Assembly: GCA_037176705.1 (NCBI GenBank)
Contig: JBAWUJ010000080.1
Coordinates: 124,001-188,000, forward strand
Direction: 5' to 3'
Length of the DNA stretch: 64,000 bases
Source of the DNA: Molossus alvarezi
Lineage: Eukaryota; Chordata; Mammalia; Chiroptera; Molossidae
Program-made: the position numbers and the translations under genes
The notes under the pieces: generated by a model
What the model was told of the DNA's origin: nothing
Database searches by the model: none
What the model saw: only the letters and a program-made list of their open reading frames with translations
Shown: positions 23,516 through 37,235 of the stretch, one piece after another
Numbering within the stretch: the stretch's first letter is position 1
How the letters are laid out: each line of letters starts with the position of its first letter

Positions 23516-25475
23516 ATTGGAGTGTTAAACAGTGTTGTAAGTAAATGCAGGTGTCTGCCTTCTTTCCTATGTGACCAGGAAAGTCAACCTGTACTAGTTG
23601 ATAAGGCAGCCTTTCAACATACTACCTTTTAGCCCTGCATATGTGTTGTTTGCCTGGAAGTGTCTATGAGTCATCTTGATATCCAACAAAGGCTGGGCTG
23701 CAGAAATCAAACACATTGGTTAGGGCAATGTTCAGGTCATGCAAATCTACACCCTATTCAGTTCTACACACATTCTTTAAAGATGTTACCGAATGAATCA
23801 GTGACATTCTTGGATCCATCATACATTTCACGGGTTTGTACCGATTTCCTCAAAAAACATAAGGAGTAGATACCTGTTTTCTCCTGAGAATTCAAAGTAA
23901 ACGCTTTCCATCATTGTGAAATGCTGGAATTGTACCTTGTTCATGAATGGAATCTCCTGAACCTATCTTTCTAATTCCATGTGACGAATTCAGCCTATTT
24001 CTTGATAACTGACAAGTACTCAATCCCTTTATTCCAGCCATTAGAACCAAAAGGTGATCAATTTAAAGGAGGGAGTGTCAGTCTTTGAACAATGGACATG
24101 GATTCACTTGTTTCAAGACTATTTCCCCGAAGCACCTATGGGAATACCCTGACATAGTCAAAAGTGTTCATGACTGGTGTTCTTTCTGTGCAGAACAATA
24201 TAATAACGTTCAGTTCAACAGCATAATGGATACCTTAATACGGTTGCAGTGTCCAATTGAGTGTTTAGTGGCTCTCTGTTCAAAGAACTGTGTTCCAATA
24301 GACAACCTTCTTCAAATAATGTCCAAATATTGAGAAAAAGATTCTAGGGCTATACCCGCTTCACACGAAATGGAACCACCACTGATGTACTGTTTTTAGG
24401 ATTACGTGTTCTTAGTACCGTTGTGGAAAGTATTGATGTAAGGAAATGTGGCAACCTGACTTTTGATAGGTCCTTAGACATACTTTTCACTCTACTTTGT
24501 TTGTAGGAGAGTGTATACAACCATACCTATTCCAAATGAACTGTGTTAGAACTCTTCACTTCAGTGGCACAAAAGTCACTTCCATGAAGCCTAGAGCGTG
24601 AGGACCCTCAAAGCATATATTGTTTTGGTTAAGTGTTTAAGAAATGTCCTTTTGTAAAGGTGTAATCACACTTAAACTTCGCAGTGTAAGTTTTTTTCTC
24701 TTGTTCCAGACAAAGAGACACAAGACTTGCTGGTGCAGTCTTGGATATCCTGAATTATGGGCAAAACTCTGTGAGAGCCAGGGGCCACATTCACTTAGTG
24801 GCATGTTTTTCCCTGGGAAGTTAAGTACCTTTGCAGGGAAATGTGAACAAACATGTTCTAGTCAAACCACTGTGGGAATGAATGAATATTTCCATTTGGG
24901 TTAAGTTAATGCACAGATCTTGAGTAACATGAACTCTTTAACGTTCATTCTCCTCGTTTTATAGGGAGATCCAGTCATATCATGGAAAGAACAACTAGGA
25001 CAGAGCCCACTTATGTGTAGATCAAAAGTTATCCCTTTTTGTGTTCTGTGTTGTTCATGGTTTCAAAGATTGGATCGTATTGAAACCCGTTTTTGAAGGC
25101 GATTCTTGGAAAAAGTTTGGTTTCTGCTGTAGCAGTTGGTTTTACATGATTCTTACTCAGAACAGTGAACCAACGTATGGCCAAGACTGAATCAATGGAA
25201 AGACTGATAACTACTGGTGTCACACATGTGCATTCTTGACGCAGTGAAAGTGAACACGTCTAAAGTGATGTAGTTGAAACATTGGTTGTCTCCATGCAAG
25301 GAGTAAATCCATGAATTGGAAGACACTGACAACACCAAGGGTTTTTCACATTGAACATCTCTGTGAAGGAGAACAAGAGGAGTGTTCTAGAGAAAATGCA
25401 CTTGTGCAGTGGACCTGGGTATCCATTTCAATGACTGACACACTAAATATGCCCGGTGTGCAGGGCATACTTTAC
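23516..25475 (+). repeat. Copy 13, most divergent copy
   Basis: Has the most private changes by eye: gataaggc, aagatgttacc, gtgacattc, inserted g in cacgggtttg, attccatgtg, aaaggaggg, cctgacatag, caacagcataat, tactgtttttagg, gtaccgttg, tcacttagtgg, lost base in gggaaatgtg, gattcttgg, gaacacgtc, actgacac and actaaatatg. The CENP-B-like box is nevertheless intact at 24354-24370 (minus). Confidence 0.97.
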
Positions 25476-27435
25476 ATTGGAGTGTTAAACAGTGTTGTAA
25501 GTAAATGCAGGTGTCTGCCTTCTTTCCTATGTGACCAGGAAAGTCAACCTGTACTAGTTGATGAGGCAGCCTTTCAACATACTACCTTTTAGCCCTGCAT
25601 ATGTGTTGTTTGCCTGGAAGTGTCTATGAGTCATCTTGATATCCAACAAAGGCTGGGCTGCAGAAATCAAACACATTGGTTAGGGCAATGTTCAGGTCAT
25701 GCAAATCTACACCCTATTCAGTTCTACACACATTCTTTAAAGTTGTTACCGAATGAATCAGTGTCATTCTTGGATCCATCATACATTTCACGGTTTGTAC
25801 CGATTTCCTCAAAAAACATAAGGAGTAGATACCTGTTTTCTCCTGAGAATTCAAAGTAAACGCTTTCCATCATTGTGAAATGCTGGAATTGTACCTTGTT
25901 CATGAATGGAATCTCCTGAACCTGTCTTTCTAATTCCCTGTGACGAATTCAGCCTATTTCTTGATAACTGACAAGTACTCAATCCCTTTATTCCAGCCAT
26001 TAGAACCAAAAGGTGATCAATTTAAAAGAGGGAGTGTCAGTCTTTGAACAATGGACATGGATTCACTTGTTTCAAGACTATTTCCCCGAAGCACCTATGG
26101 GAATACCCTGGCATAGTCAAAAGTGTTCATGACTGGTGTTCTTTCTGTGCAGAACAATATAATAACGTTCAGTTCAAGAGCAGAATGGATACCTTAATAC
26201 GGTTGCAGTGTCCAATTGAGTGTTTAGTGGCTCTCTGTTCAAAGAACTGTGTTCCAATAGACAACCTTCTTCAAATAATGTCCAAATATTGAGAAAAAGA
26301 TTCTAGGGCTATACCCGCTTCACACGAAATGGAACCACCACTGATGTACAGTTGTTCAGATTACGTGTTCTTAGTACAGTTGTGGAAAGTATTGATGTAA
26401 GGAAATGTGGCAACCTGACTTTTGATAGGTCCTTAGACATACTTTTCACTCTACTTTGTTTGTAGGAGAGTGTATACAACCATACCTATTCCAAATGAAC
26501 TGTGTTAGAACTCTTCACTTCAGTGGCACAAAAGTCACTTCCATGAAGCCTAGAGCGTGAGGACCCTCAAAGCATATATTGTTTTGGTTAAGTGTTTAAG
26601 AAATGTCCTTTTGTAAAGGTGTAATCACACTTAAACTTCAAAGTGTAAGTTTTTTTCTCTTGTTCCAGACAAAGAGACACAAGACTTGCTGGTGCAGTCT
26701 TGGATATCCTGAATTATGGGCAAAACTCTGTGAGAGCCAGGGGCCACATTCACTCAGTGGCATGTTTTTCCCTGGGAAGTTAAGTACCTTTGCAGGGAAA
26801 CTGTGAACAAACATGTTCTAGTCAAACAACTGTGGGAATGAATGAATATTTCCATTTGGGTTAAGTTAATGCACAGATCTTGAGTAACATGAACACTTTA
26901 ACGTTCATTCTCCTCGTTTTAAAGGGAGATCCAGTCATATCATGGAAAGAACAACTAGGACAGAGCCCACTTATGTGTAGATCAACAGTTACCCCTTTTT
27001 GTGTTCTGTGTTGTTCATGGTTTCAAAGATTGGATCGTATTGAAGCCCATTTTTGAAGGCGATACTTGGAAAAAGTTTGGTTTCTGCTGTAGCAGTTGGT
27101 TTTACATGATTCTTACTCAGAACAGTGAACCAACGTATGGCCAAGACTGAATCAATGGAAAGACTGATAACTACTGGTGTCACACATGTGCATTCTTGAC
27201 GCAGTGAAAGTGAACACATCTAAAGTGATGTAGTTGAAACATTGGTTGTCTCCATGCAAGGAGTAAATCCATGAATTGGAAGACACTGACAACACCAAGG
27301 GTTTTTCACATTGAACATCTCTGTGAAGGAGAACAAGAGGAGTGTTCTAGAGAAAATGCACTTGTGCAGTGGACCTGGGTATCCATTTCAATGACTTACA
27401 CACTAACTATGCCCGGTGTGCAGGGCATACTTTAC
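25476..27435 (+). repeat. Copy 14, common form
   Basis: Returns to the common consensus after the divergent block. Private: cctgtctttc near 25924, cttcaaagtg near 26640, tttaaaggg near 26920 and atcaacagtt near 26983. CENP-B-like box at 26313-26329 (minus). Confidence 0.97.
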
Positions 27436-29395
27436 ATTGGAGTGTTAAACAGTGTTGTAAGTAAATGCAGGTGTCTGCCTTCTTTCCTATGTGACCAGGA
27501 AAGTCAACCTGTACTAGTTGATGAGGCAGCCTTTCAACATACTACCTTTTAGCCCTGCATATGTGTTGTTTGCCTGGAAGTGTCTATGAGTCATCTTGAT
27601 ATCCAACAAAGGCTGGGCTGCAGAAATCAAACACATTGGTTAGGGCAATGTTCAGGTCATGCAAATCTACACCCTATTCAGTTCTACACACATTCTTTAA
27701 AGTTGTTACCGAATGAATCAGTGTCATTCTTGGATCCAACATACATTTCACGGTTTGTACCGATTTCCTCAAAAAACATAAGGAGTAGATACCTGTTTTC
27801 TCCTGAGAATTCAAAGTAAACGCTTTCCATCATTGTGAAATGCTGGAATTGTACCTTGTTCATGAATGGAATCTCCTGAACCTATCTTTCTAATTCCCTG
27901 TGACGAATTCAGCCTATTTCTTGATAACTGACAAGTACTCAATCCCTTTATTCCAGCCATTAGAACCAAAAGGTGATCAATTTAAAAGAGGGAGTGTCAG
28001 TCTTTGAACAATGGACATGGATTCACTTGTTTCAAGACTATTTCCCCGAAGCACCTATGGGAATACCCTGGCATAGTCAAAAGTGTTCATGACTGGTGTT
28101 CTTTCTGTGCAGAACAATATAATAACGTTCAGTTCAAGAGCAGAATGGATACCTTAATACGGTTGCAGTGTCCAATTGAGTGTTTAGTGGCTCTCTGTTC
28201 AAAGAACTGTGTTCCAATAGACAACCTTCTTCAAATAATGTCCAAATATTGAGAAAAAGATTCTAGGGCTATACCCGCTTCACACGAAATGGAACCACCA
28301 CTGATGTACAGTTGTTCAGATTACGTGTTCTTAGTACAGTTGTGGAAAGTATTGATGTAAGGAAATGTGGCAACCTGACTTTTGATAGGTCCTTAGACAT
28401 ACTTTTCACTCTACTTTGTTTGTAGGAGAGTGTATACAACCATACCTATTCCAAATGAACTGTGTTAGAACTCTTCACTTCAGTGGCACAAAAGTCACTT
28501 CCATGAAGCCTAGAGCGTGAGGACCCTCAAAGCATATATTGTTTTGGTTAAGTGTTTAAGAAATGTCCTTTTGTAAAGGTGTAATCACACTTAAACTTCG
28601 CAGTGTAAGTTTTTTTCTCTTGTTCCAGACAAAGAGACACAAGACTTGCTGGTGCAGTCTTGGATATCCTGAATTATGGGCAAAACTCTGTGAGAGCCAG
28701 GGGCCACATTCACTCAGTGGCATGTTTTTCCCTGGGAAGTTAAGTACCTTTGCAGGGAAACTGTGAACAAACATGTTCTAGTCAAACCACTGTGGGAATG
28801 AATGAATATTTCCATTTGGGTTAAGTTAATGCACAGATCTTGAGTAACATGAACACTTTAACGTTCATTCTCCTCGTTTTATAGGGAGATCCAGTCATAT
28901 CATGGAAAGAACAACTAGGACAGAGCCCACTTATGTGTAGATCAAAAGTTATCCCTTTTTGTGTTCTGTGTTGTTCATGGTTTCAAAGATTGGATCGTAT
29001 TGAAGCCCATTTTTGAAGGCGATACTTGGAAAAAGTTTGGTTTCTGCTGTAGCAGTTGGTTTTACATGATTCTTACTCAGAACAGTGAACCAACGTATGG
29101 CCAAGACTGAATCAATGGAAAGACTGATAACTACTGGTGTCACACATGTGCATTCTTGACGCAGTGAAAGTGAACACATCTAAAGTGATGTAGTTGAAAC
29201 ATTGGTTGTCTCCATGCAAGGAGTAAATCCATGAATTGGAAGACACTGACAACACCAAGGGTTTTTCACATTGAACATCTCTGTGAAGGAGAACAAGAGG
29301 AGTGTTCTAGAGAAAATGCACTTGTGCAGTGGACCTGGGTATCCATTTCAATGACTTACACACTAACTATGCCCGGTGTGCAGGGCATACTTTAC
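27436..29395 (+). repeat. Copy 15, common form
   Basis: Has ggatccaac (shared only with copy 31), aaaccactg and agttatccc. It resembles copies 16-17 in its 3' half but lacks their 5' variants. CENP-B-like box at 28273-28289 (minus). Confidence 0.97.
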
Positions 29396-31355
29396 ATTGG
29401 AGTGTTAAACAGTGTTGTAAGTAAATGCAGGGGTCTGCCTTCTTTCCTATGTGACCAGGAAAGTCAACCTGTACTAGTTGATGAGGGAGCCTTTCAACAT
29501 ACTACCTTTTAGCCCTGCATATGTGTTGTTTGCCTGGAAGTGTCTATGAGTCGTCTTGATATCCAACAAAGGCTGGGCTGCAGAAATCAAACACATTGGT
29601 TAGGGCAATGTTCAGGTCATGCAAATCTACACCCTATTCAGTTCTACACACATTCTTTAAAGTTGTTACCGAATGAATCAGTGTCATTCTTGGATCCATC
29701 ATACATTTCACGGTTTGTACCGATTTCCTCAAAAAACATAAGGAGTAGATACCTGTTTTCTCCTGAGAATTCAAAGTAAACGCTTTCCATCATTGTGAAA
29801 TGCTGGAATTGTACCTTGTTCATGAATGGAATCTCCTGAACCTATCTTTCTAATTCCCTGTGACGAATTCAGCCTATTTCTTGATAACTGACAAGTACTC
29901 AATCCCTTTATTCCAGCCATTAGAACCAAAAGGTGATCAATTTAAAAGAGGGAGTGTCAGTCTTTGAACAATGGACATGGATTCACTTGTTTCAAGACTA
30001 TTTCCCCGAAGCACCTATGGGAATACCCTGGCATAGTCAAAAGTGTTCATGACTGGTGTTCTTTCTGTGCAGAACAATATAATAACGTTCAGTTCAAGAG
30101 CAGAATGGATACCTTAATACGGTTGCAGTGTCCAATTGAGTGTTTAGTGGCTCTCTGTTCAAAGAACTGTGTTCCAATAGACAACCTTCTTCAAATAATG
30201 TCCAAATATTGAGAAAAAGATTCTAGGGCTATACCCGCTTCACACGAAATGGAACCACCACTGATGTACAGTTGTTCAGATTACGTGTTCTTAGTACAGT
30301 TGTGGAAAGTATTGATGTAAGGAAATGTGGCAACCTGACTTTTGATAGGTCCTTAGACATACTTTTCACTCTACTTTGTTTGTAGGAGAGTGTATACAAC
30401 CATACCTATTCCAAATGAACTGTGTTAGAACTCTTCACTTCAGTGGCACAAAAGTCACTTCCATGAAGCCTAGAGCGTGAGGACCCTCAAAGCATATATT
30501 GTTTTGGTTAAGTGTTTAAGAAATGTCCTTTTGTAAAGGTGTAATCACACTTAAACTTCGCAGTGTAAGTTTTTTTCTCTTGTTCCAGACAAAGAGACAC
30601 AAGACTTGCTGGTGCAGTCTTGGATATCCTGAATTATGGGCAAAACTCTGTGAGAGCCAGGGGCCACATTCACTCAGTGGCATGTTTTTCCCTGGGAAGT
30701 TAAGTACCTTTGCAGGGAAACTGTGAACAAACATGTTCTAGTCAAACCACTGTGGGAATGAATGAATATTTCCATTTGGGTTAAGTTAATGCACAGATCT
30801 TGAGTAACATGAACACTTTAACGTTCATTCTCCTCGTTTTATAGGGAGATCCAGTCATATCATGGAAAGAACAACTAGGACAGAGCCCACTTATGTGTAG
30901 ATCAAAAGTTATCCCTTTTTGTGTTCTGTGTTGTTCATGGTTTCAAAGATTGGATCGTATTGAAGCCCATTTTTGAAGGCGATACTTGGAAAAAGTTTGG
31001 TTTCTGCTGTAGCAGTTGGTTTTACATGATTCTTACTCAGAACAGTGAACCAACGTATGGCCAAGACTGAATCAATGGAAAGACTGATAACTACTGGTGT
31101 CACACATGTGCATTCTTGACGCAGTGAAAGTGAACACATCTAAAGTGATGTAGTTGAAACATTGGTTGTCTCCATGCAAGGAGTAAATCCATGAATTGGA
31201 AGACACTGACAACACCAAGGGTTTTTCACATTGAACATCTCTGTGAAGGAGAACAAGAGGAGTGTTCTAGAGAAAATGCACTTGTGCAGTGGACCTGGGT
31301 ATCCATTTCAATGACTTACACACTAACTATGCCCGGTGTGCAGGGCATACTTTAC
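29396..31355 (+). repeat. Copy 16, recent-expansion block
   Basis: Carries the block-specific set gcaggggtctg, gagggagcc and gagtcgtc (AP-1 core lost), with aaaccactg and agttatccc. I found no difference from copy 17 at any marker compared. CENP-B-like box at 30233-30249 (minus). Confidence 0.97.
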
Positions 31356-33315
31356 ATTGGAGTGTTAAACAGTGTTGTAAGTAAATGCAGGGGTCTGCCT
31401 TCTTTCCTATGTGACCAGGAAAGTCAACCTGTACTAGTTGATGAGGGAGCCTTTCAACATACTACCTTTTAGCCCTGCATATGTGTTGTTTGCCTGGAAG
31501 TGTCTATGAGTCGTCTTGATATCCAACAAAGGCTGGGCTGCAGAAATCAAACACATTGGTTAGGGCAATGTTCAGGTCATGCAAATCTACACCCTATTCA
31601 GTTCTACACACATTCTTTAAAGTTGTTACCGAATGAATCAGTGTCATTCTTGGATCCATCATACATTTCACGGTTTGTACCGATTTCCTCAAAAAACATA
31701 AGGAGTAGATACCTGTTTTCTCCTGAGAATTCAAAGTAAACGCTTTCCATCATTGTGAAATGCTGGAATTGTACCTTGTTCATGAATGGAATCTCCTGAA
31801 CCTATCTTTCTAATTCCCTGTGACGAATTCAGCCTATTTCTTGATAACTGACAAGTACTCAATCCCTTTATTCCAGCCATTAGAACCAAAAGGTGATCAA
31901 TTTAAAAGAGGGAGTGTCAGTCTTTGAACAATGGACATGGATTCACTTGTTTCAAGACTATTTCCCCGAAGCACCTATGGGAATACCCTGGCATAGTCAA
32001 AAGTGTTCATGACTGGTGTTCTTTCTGTGCAGAACAATATAATAACGTTCAGTTCAAGAGCAGAATGGATACCTTAATACGGTTGCAGTGTCCAATTGAG
32101 TGTTTAGTGGCTCTCTGTTCAAAGAACTGTGTTCCAATAGACAACCTTCTTCAAATAATGTCCAAATATTGAGAAAAAGATTCTAGGGCTATACCCGCTT
32201 CACACGAAATGGAACCACCACTGATGTACAGTTGTTCAGATTACGTGTTCTTAGTACAGTTGTGGAAAGTATTGATGTAAGGAAATGTGGCAACCTGACT
32301 TTTGATAGGTCCTTAGACATACTTTTCACTCTACTTTGTTTGTAGGAGAGTGTATACAACCATACCTATTCCAAATGAACTGTGTTAGAACTCTTCACTT
32401 CAGTGGCACAAAAGTCACTTCCATGAAGCCTAGAGCGTGAGGACCCTCAAAGCATATATTGTTTTGGTTAAGTGTTTAAGAAATGTCCTTTTGTAAAGGT
32501 GTAATCACACTTAAACTTCGCAGTGTAAGTTTTTTTCTCTTGTTCCAGACAAAGAGACACAAGACTTGCTGGTGCAGTCTTGGATATCCTGAATTATGGG
32601 CAAAACTCTGTGAGAGCCAGGGGCCACATTCACTCAGTGGCATGTTTTTCCCTGGGAAGTTAAGTACCTTTGCAGGGAAACTGTGAACAAACATGTTCTA
32701 GTCAAACCACTGTGGGAATGAATGAATATTTCCATTTGGGTTAAGTTAATGCACAGATCTTGAGTAACATGAACACTTTAACGTTCATTCTCCTCGTTTT
32801 ATAGGGAGATCCAGTCATATCATGGAAAGAACAACTAGGACAGAGCCCACTTATGTGTAGATCAAAAGTTATCCCTTTTTGTGTTCTGTGTTGTTCATGG
32901 TTTCAAAGATTGGATCGTATTGAAGCCCATTTTTGAAGGCGATACTTGGAAAAAGTTTGGTTTCTGCTGTAGCAGTTGGTTTTACATGATTCTTACTCAG
33001 AACAGTGAACCAACGTATGGCCAAGACTGAATCAATGGAAAGACTGATAACTACTGGTGTCACACATGTGCATTCTTGACGCAGTGAAAGTGAACACATC
33101 TAAAGTGATGTAGTTGAAACATTGGTTGTCTCCATGCAAGGAGTAAATCCATGAATTGGAAGACACTGACAACACCAAGGGTTTTTCACATTGAACATCT
33201 CTGTGAAGGAGAACAAGAGGAGTGTTCTAGAGAAAATGCACTTGTGCAGTGGACCTGGGTATCCATTTCAATGACTTACACACTAACTATGCCCGGTGTG
33301 CAGGGCATACTTTAC
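31356..33315 (+). repeat. Copy 17, recent-expansion block
   Basis: Same marker set as copy 16. CENP-B-like box at 32193-32209 (minus). Confidence 0.97.
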
Positions 33316-35275
33316 ATTGGAGTGTTAAACAGTGTTGTAAGTAAATGCAGGGGTCTGCCTTCTTTCCTATGTGACCAGGAAAGTCAACCTGTACTAGTTG
33401 ATGAGGGAGCCTTTCAACATACTACCTTTTAGCCCTGCATATGTGTTGTTTGCCTGGAAGTGTCTATGAGTCGTCTTGATATCCAACAAAGGCTGGGCTG
33501 CAGAAATCAAACACATTGGTTAGGGCAATGTTCAGGTCATGCAAATCTACACCCTATTCAGTTCTACACACATTCTTTAAAGTTGTTACCGAATGAATCA
33601 GTGTCATTCTTGGATCCATCATACATTTCACGGTTTGTACCGATTTCCTCAAAAAACATAAGGAGTAGATACCTGTTTTCTCCTGAGAATTCAAAGTAAA
33701 CGCTTTCCATCATTGTGAAATGCTGGAATTGTACCTTGTTCATGAATGGAATCTCCTGAACCTATCTTTCTAATTCCCTGTGACGAATTCAGCCTATTTC
33801 TTGATAACTGACAAGTACTCAATCCCTTTATTCCAGCCATTAGAACCAAAAGGTGATCAATTTAAAAGAGGGAGTGTCAGTCTTTGAACAATGGACATGG
33901 ATTCACTTGTTTCAAGACTATTTCCCCGAAGCACCTATGGGAATACCCTGGCATAGTCAAAAGTGTTCATGACTGGTGTTCTTTCTGTGCAGAACAATAT
34001 AATAACGTTCAGTTCAAGAGCAGAATGGATACCTTAATACGGTTGCAGTGTCCAATTGAGTGTTTAGTGGCTCTCTGTTCAAAGAACTGTGTTCCAATAG
34101 ACAACCTTCTTCAAATAATGTCCAAATATTGAGAAAAAGATTCTAGGGCTATACCCGCTTCACACGAAATGGAACCACCACTGATGTACAGTTGTTCAGA
34201 TTACGTGTTCTTAGTACAGTTGTGGAAAGTATTGATGTAAGGAAATGTGGCAACCTGACTTTTGATAGGTCCTTAGACATACTTTTCACTCTACTTTGTT
34301 TGTAGGAGAGTGTATACAACCATACCTATTCCAAATGAACTGTGTTAGAACTCTTCACTTCAGTGGCACAAAAGTCACTTCCATGAAGCCTAGAGCGTGA
34401 GGACCCTCAAAGCATATATTGTTTTGGTTAAGTGTTTAAGAAATGTCCTTTTGTAAAGGTGTAATCACACTTAAACTTCGCAGTGTAAGTTTTTTTCTCT
34501 TGTTCCAGACAAAGAGACACAAGACTTGCTGGTGCAGTCTTGGATATCCTGAATTATGGGCAAAACTCTGTGAGAGCCAGGGGCCACATTCACTCAGTGG
34601 CATGTTTTTCCCTGGGAAGTTAAGTACCTTTGCAGGGAAACTGTGAACAAACATGTTCTAGTCAAACAACTGTGGGAATGAATGAATATTTCCATTTGGG
34701 TTAAGTTAATGCACAGATCTTGAGTAACATGAACACTTTAACGTTCATTCTCCTCGTTTTATAGGGAGATCCAGTCATATCATGGAAAGAACAACTAGGA
34801 CAGAGCCCACTTATGTGTAGATCAAAAGTTACCCCTTTTTGTGTTCTGTGTTGTTCATGGTTTCAAAGATTGGATCGTATTGAAGCCCATTTTTGAAGGC
34901 GATACTTGGAAAAAGTTTGGTTTCTGCTGTAGCAGTTGGTTTTACATGATTCTTACTCAGAACAGTGAACCAACGTATGGCCAAGACTGAATCAATGGAA
35001 AGACTGATAACTACTGGTGTCACACATGTGCATTCTTGACGCAGTGAAAGTGAACACATCTAAAGTGATGTAGTTGAAACATTGGTTGTCTCCATGCAAG
35101 GAGTAAATCCATGAATTGGAAGACACTGACAACACCAAGGGTTTTTCACATTGAACATCTCTGTGAAGGAGAACAAGAGGAGTGTTCTAGAGAAAATGCA
35201 CTTGTGCAGTGGACCTGGGTATCCATTTCAATGACTTACACACTAACTATGCCCGGTGTGCAGGGCATACTTTAC
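33316..35275 (+). repeat. Copy 18, recent-expansion block
   Basis: Same 5' set as copies 16-17, but the 3' half has aaacaactg and agttacccc. CENP-B-like box at 34153-34169 (minus). Confidence 0.97.
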
Positions 35276-37235
35276 ATTGGAGTGTTAAACAGTGTTGTAA
35301 GTAAATGCAGGGGTCTGCCTTCTTTCCTATGTGACCAGGAAAGTCAACCTGTACTGGTTGATGAGGGAGCCTTTCAACATACTACCTTTTAGCCCTGCAT
35401 ATGTGTTGTTTGCCTGGAAGTGTCTATGAGTCGTCTTGATATCCAACAAAGGCTGGGCTGCAGAAATCAAACACATTGGTTAGGGCAATGTTCAGGTCAT
35501 GCAAATCTACACCCTATTCAGTTCTACACACATTCTTTAAAGTTGTTACCGAATGAATCAGTGTCATTCTTGGATCCATCATACATTTCACGGTTTGTAC
35601 CGATTTCCTCAAAAAACATAAGGAGTAGATACCTGTTTTCTCCTGAGAATTCAAAGTAAACGCTTTCCATCATTGTGAAATGATGGAATTGTACCTTGTT
35701 CATGAATGGAATCTCCTGAACCTATCTTTCTAATTCCCTGTGACGAATTCAGCCTATTTCTTGATAACTGACAAGTACTCAATCCCTTTATTCCAGCCAT
35801 TAGAACCAAAAGGTGATCAATTTAAAAGAGGGAGTGTCAGTCTTTGAACAATGGACATGGATTCACTTGTTTCAAGACTATTTCCCCGAAGCACCTATGG
35901 GAATACCCTGGCATAGTCAAAAGTGTTCATGACTGGTGTTCTTTCTGTGCAGAACAATATAATAACGTTCAGTTCAAGAGCAGAATGGATACCTTAATAC
36001 GGTTGCAGTGTCCAATTGAGTGTTTAGTGGCTCTCTGTTCAAAGAACTGTGTTCCAATAGACAACCTTCTTCAAATAATGTCCAAATATTGAGAAAAAGA
36101 TTCTAGGGCTATACCCGCTTCACACGAAATGGAACCACCACTGATGTACAGTTGTTCAGATTACGTGTTCTTAGTACAGTTGTGGAAAGTATTGATGTAA
36201 GGAAATGTGGCAACCTGACTTTTGATAGGTCCTTAGACATACTTTTCACTCTACTTTGTTTGTAGGAGAGTGTATACAACCATACCTATTCCAAATGAAC
36301 TGTGTTAGAACTCTTCACTTCAGTGGCACAAAAGTCACTTCCATGAAGCCTAGAGCGTGAGGACCCTCAAAGCATATATTGTTTTGGTTAAGTGTTTAAG
36401 AAATGTCCTTTTGTAAAGGTGTAATCACACTTAAACTTCGCAGTGTAAGTTTTTTTCTCTTGTTCCAGACAAAGAGACACAAGACTTGCTGGTGCAGTCT
36501 TGGATATCCTGAATTATGGGCAAAACTCTGTGAGAGCCAGGGGCCACATTCACTCAGTGGCATGTTTTTCCCTGGGAAGTTAAGTACCTTTGCAGGGAAA
36601 CTGTGAACAAACATGTTCTAGTCAAACCACTGTGGGAATGAATGAATATTTCCATTTGGGTTAAGTTAATGCACAGATCTTGAGTAACATGAACACTTTA
36701 ACGTTCATTCTCCTCGTTTTATAGGGAGATCCAGTCATATCATGGAAAGAACAACTAGGACAGAGCCCACTTATGTGTAGATCAAAAGTTACCCCTTTTT
36801 GTGTTCTGTGTTGTTCATGGTTTCAAAGATTGGATCGTATTGAAGCCCATTTTTGAAGGCGATACTTGGAAAAAGTTTGGTTTCTGCTGTAGCAGTTGGT
36901 TTTACATGATTCTTACTCAGAACAGTGAACCAACGTATGGCCAAGACTGAATCAATGGAAAGACTGATAACTACTGGTGTCACACATGTGCATTCTTGAC
37001 GCAGTGAAAGTGAACACATCTAAAGTGATGTAGTTGAAACATTGGTTGTCTCCATGCAAGGAGTAAATCCATGAATTGGAAGACACTGACAACACCAAGG
37101 GTTTTTCACATTGAACATCTCTGTGAAGGAGAACAAGAGGAGTGTTCTAGAGAAAATGCACTTGTGCAGTGGACCTGGGTATCCATTTCAATGACTTACA
37201 CACTAACTATGCCCGGTGTGCAGGGCATACTTTAC
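35276..37235 (+). repeat. Copy 19, recent-expansion block
   Basis: Same 5' set as copies 16-18. Private: gtactggttg near 35356 and atgatggaatt near 35681. Has aaaccactg with agttacccc. CENP-B-like box at 36113-36129 (minus). Confidence 0.97.
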
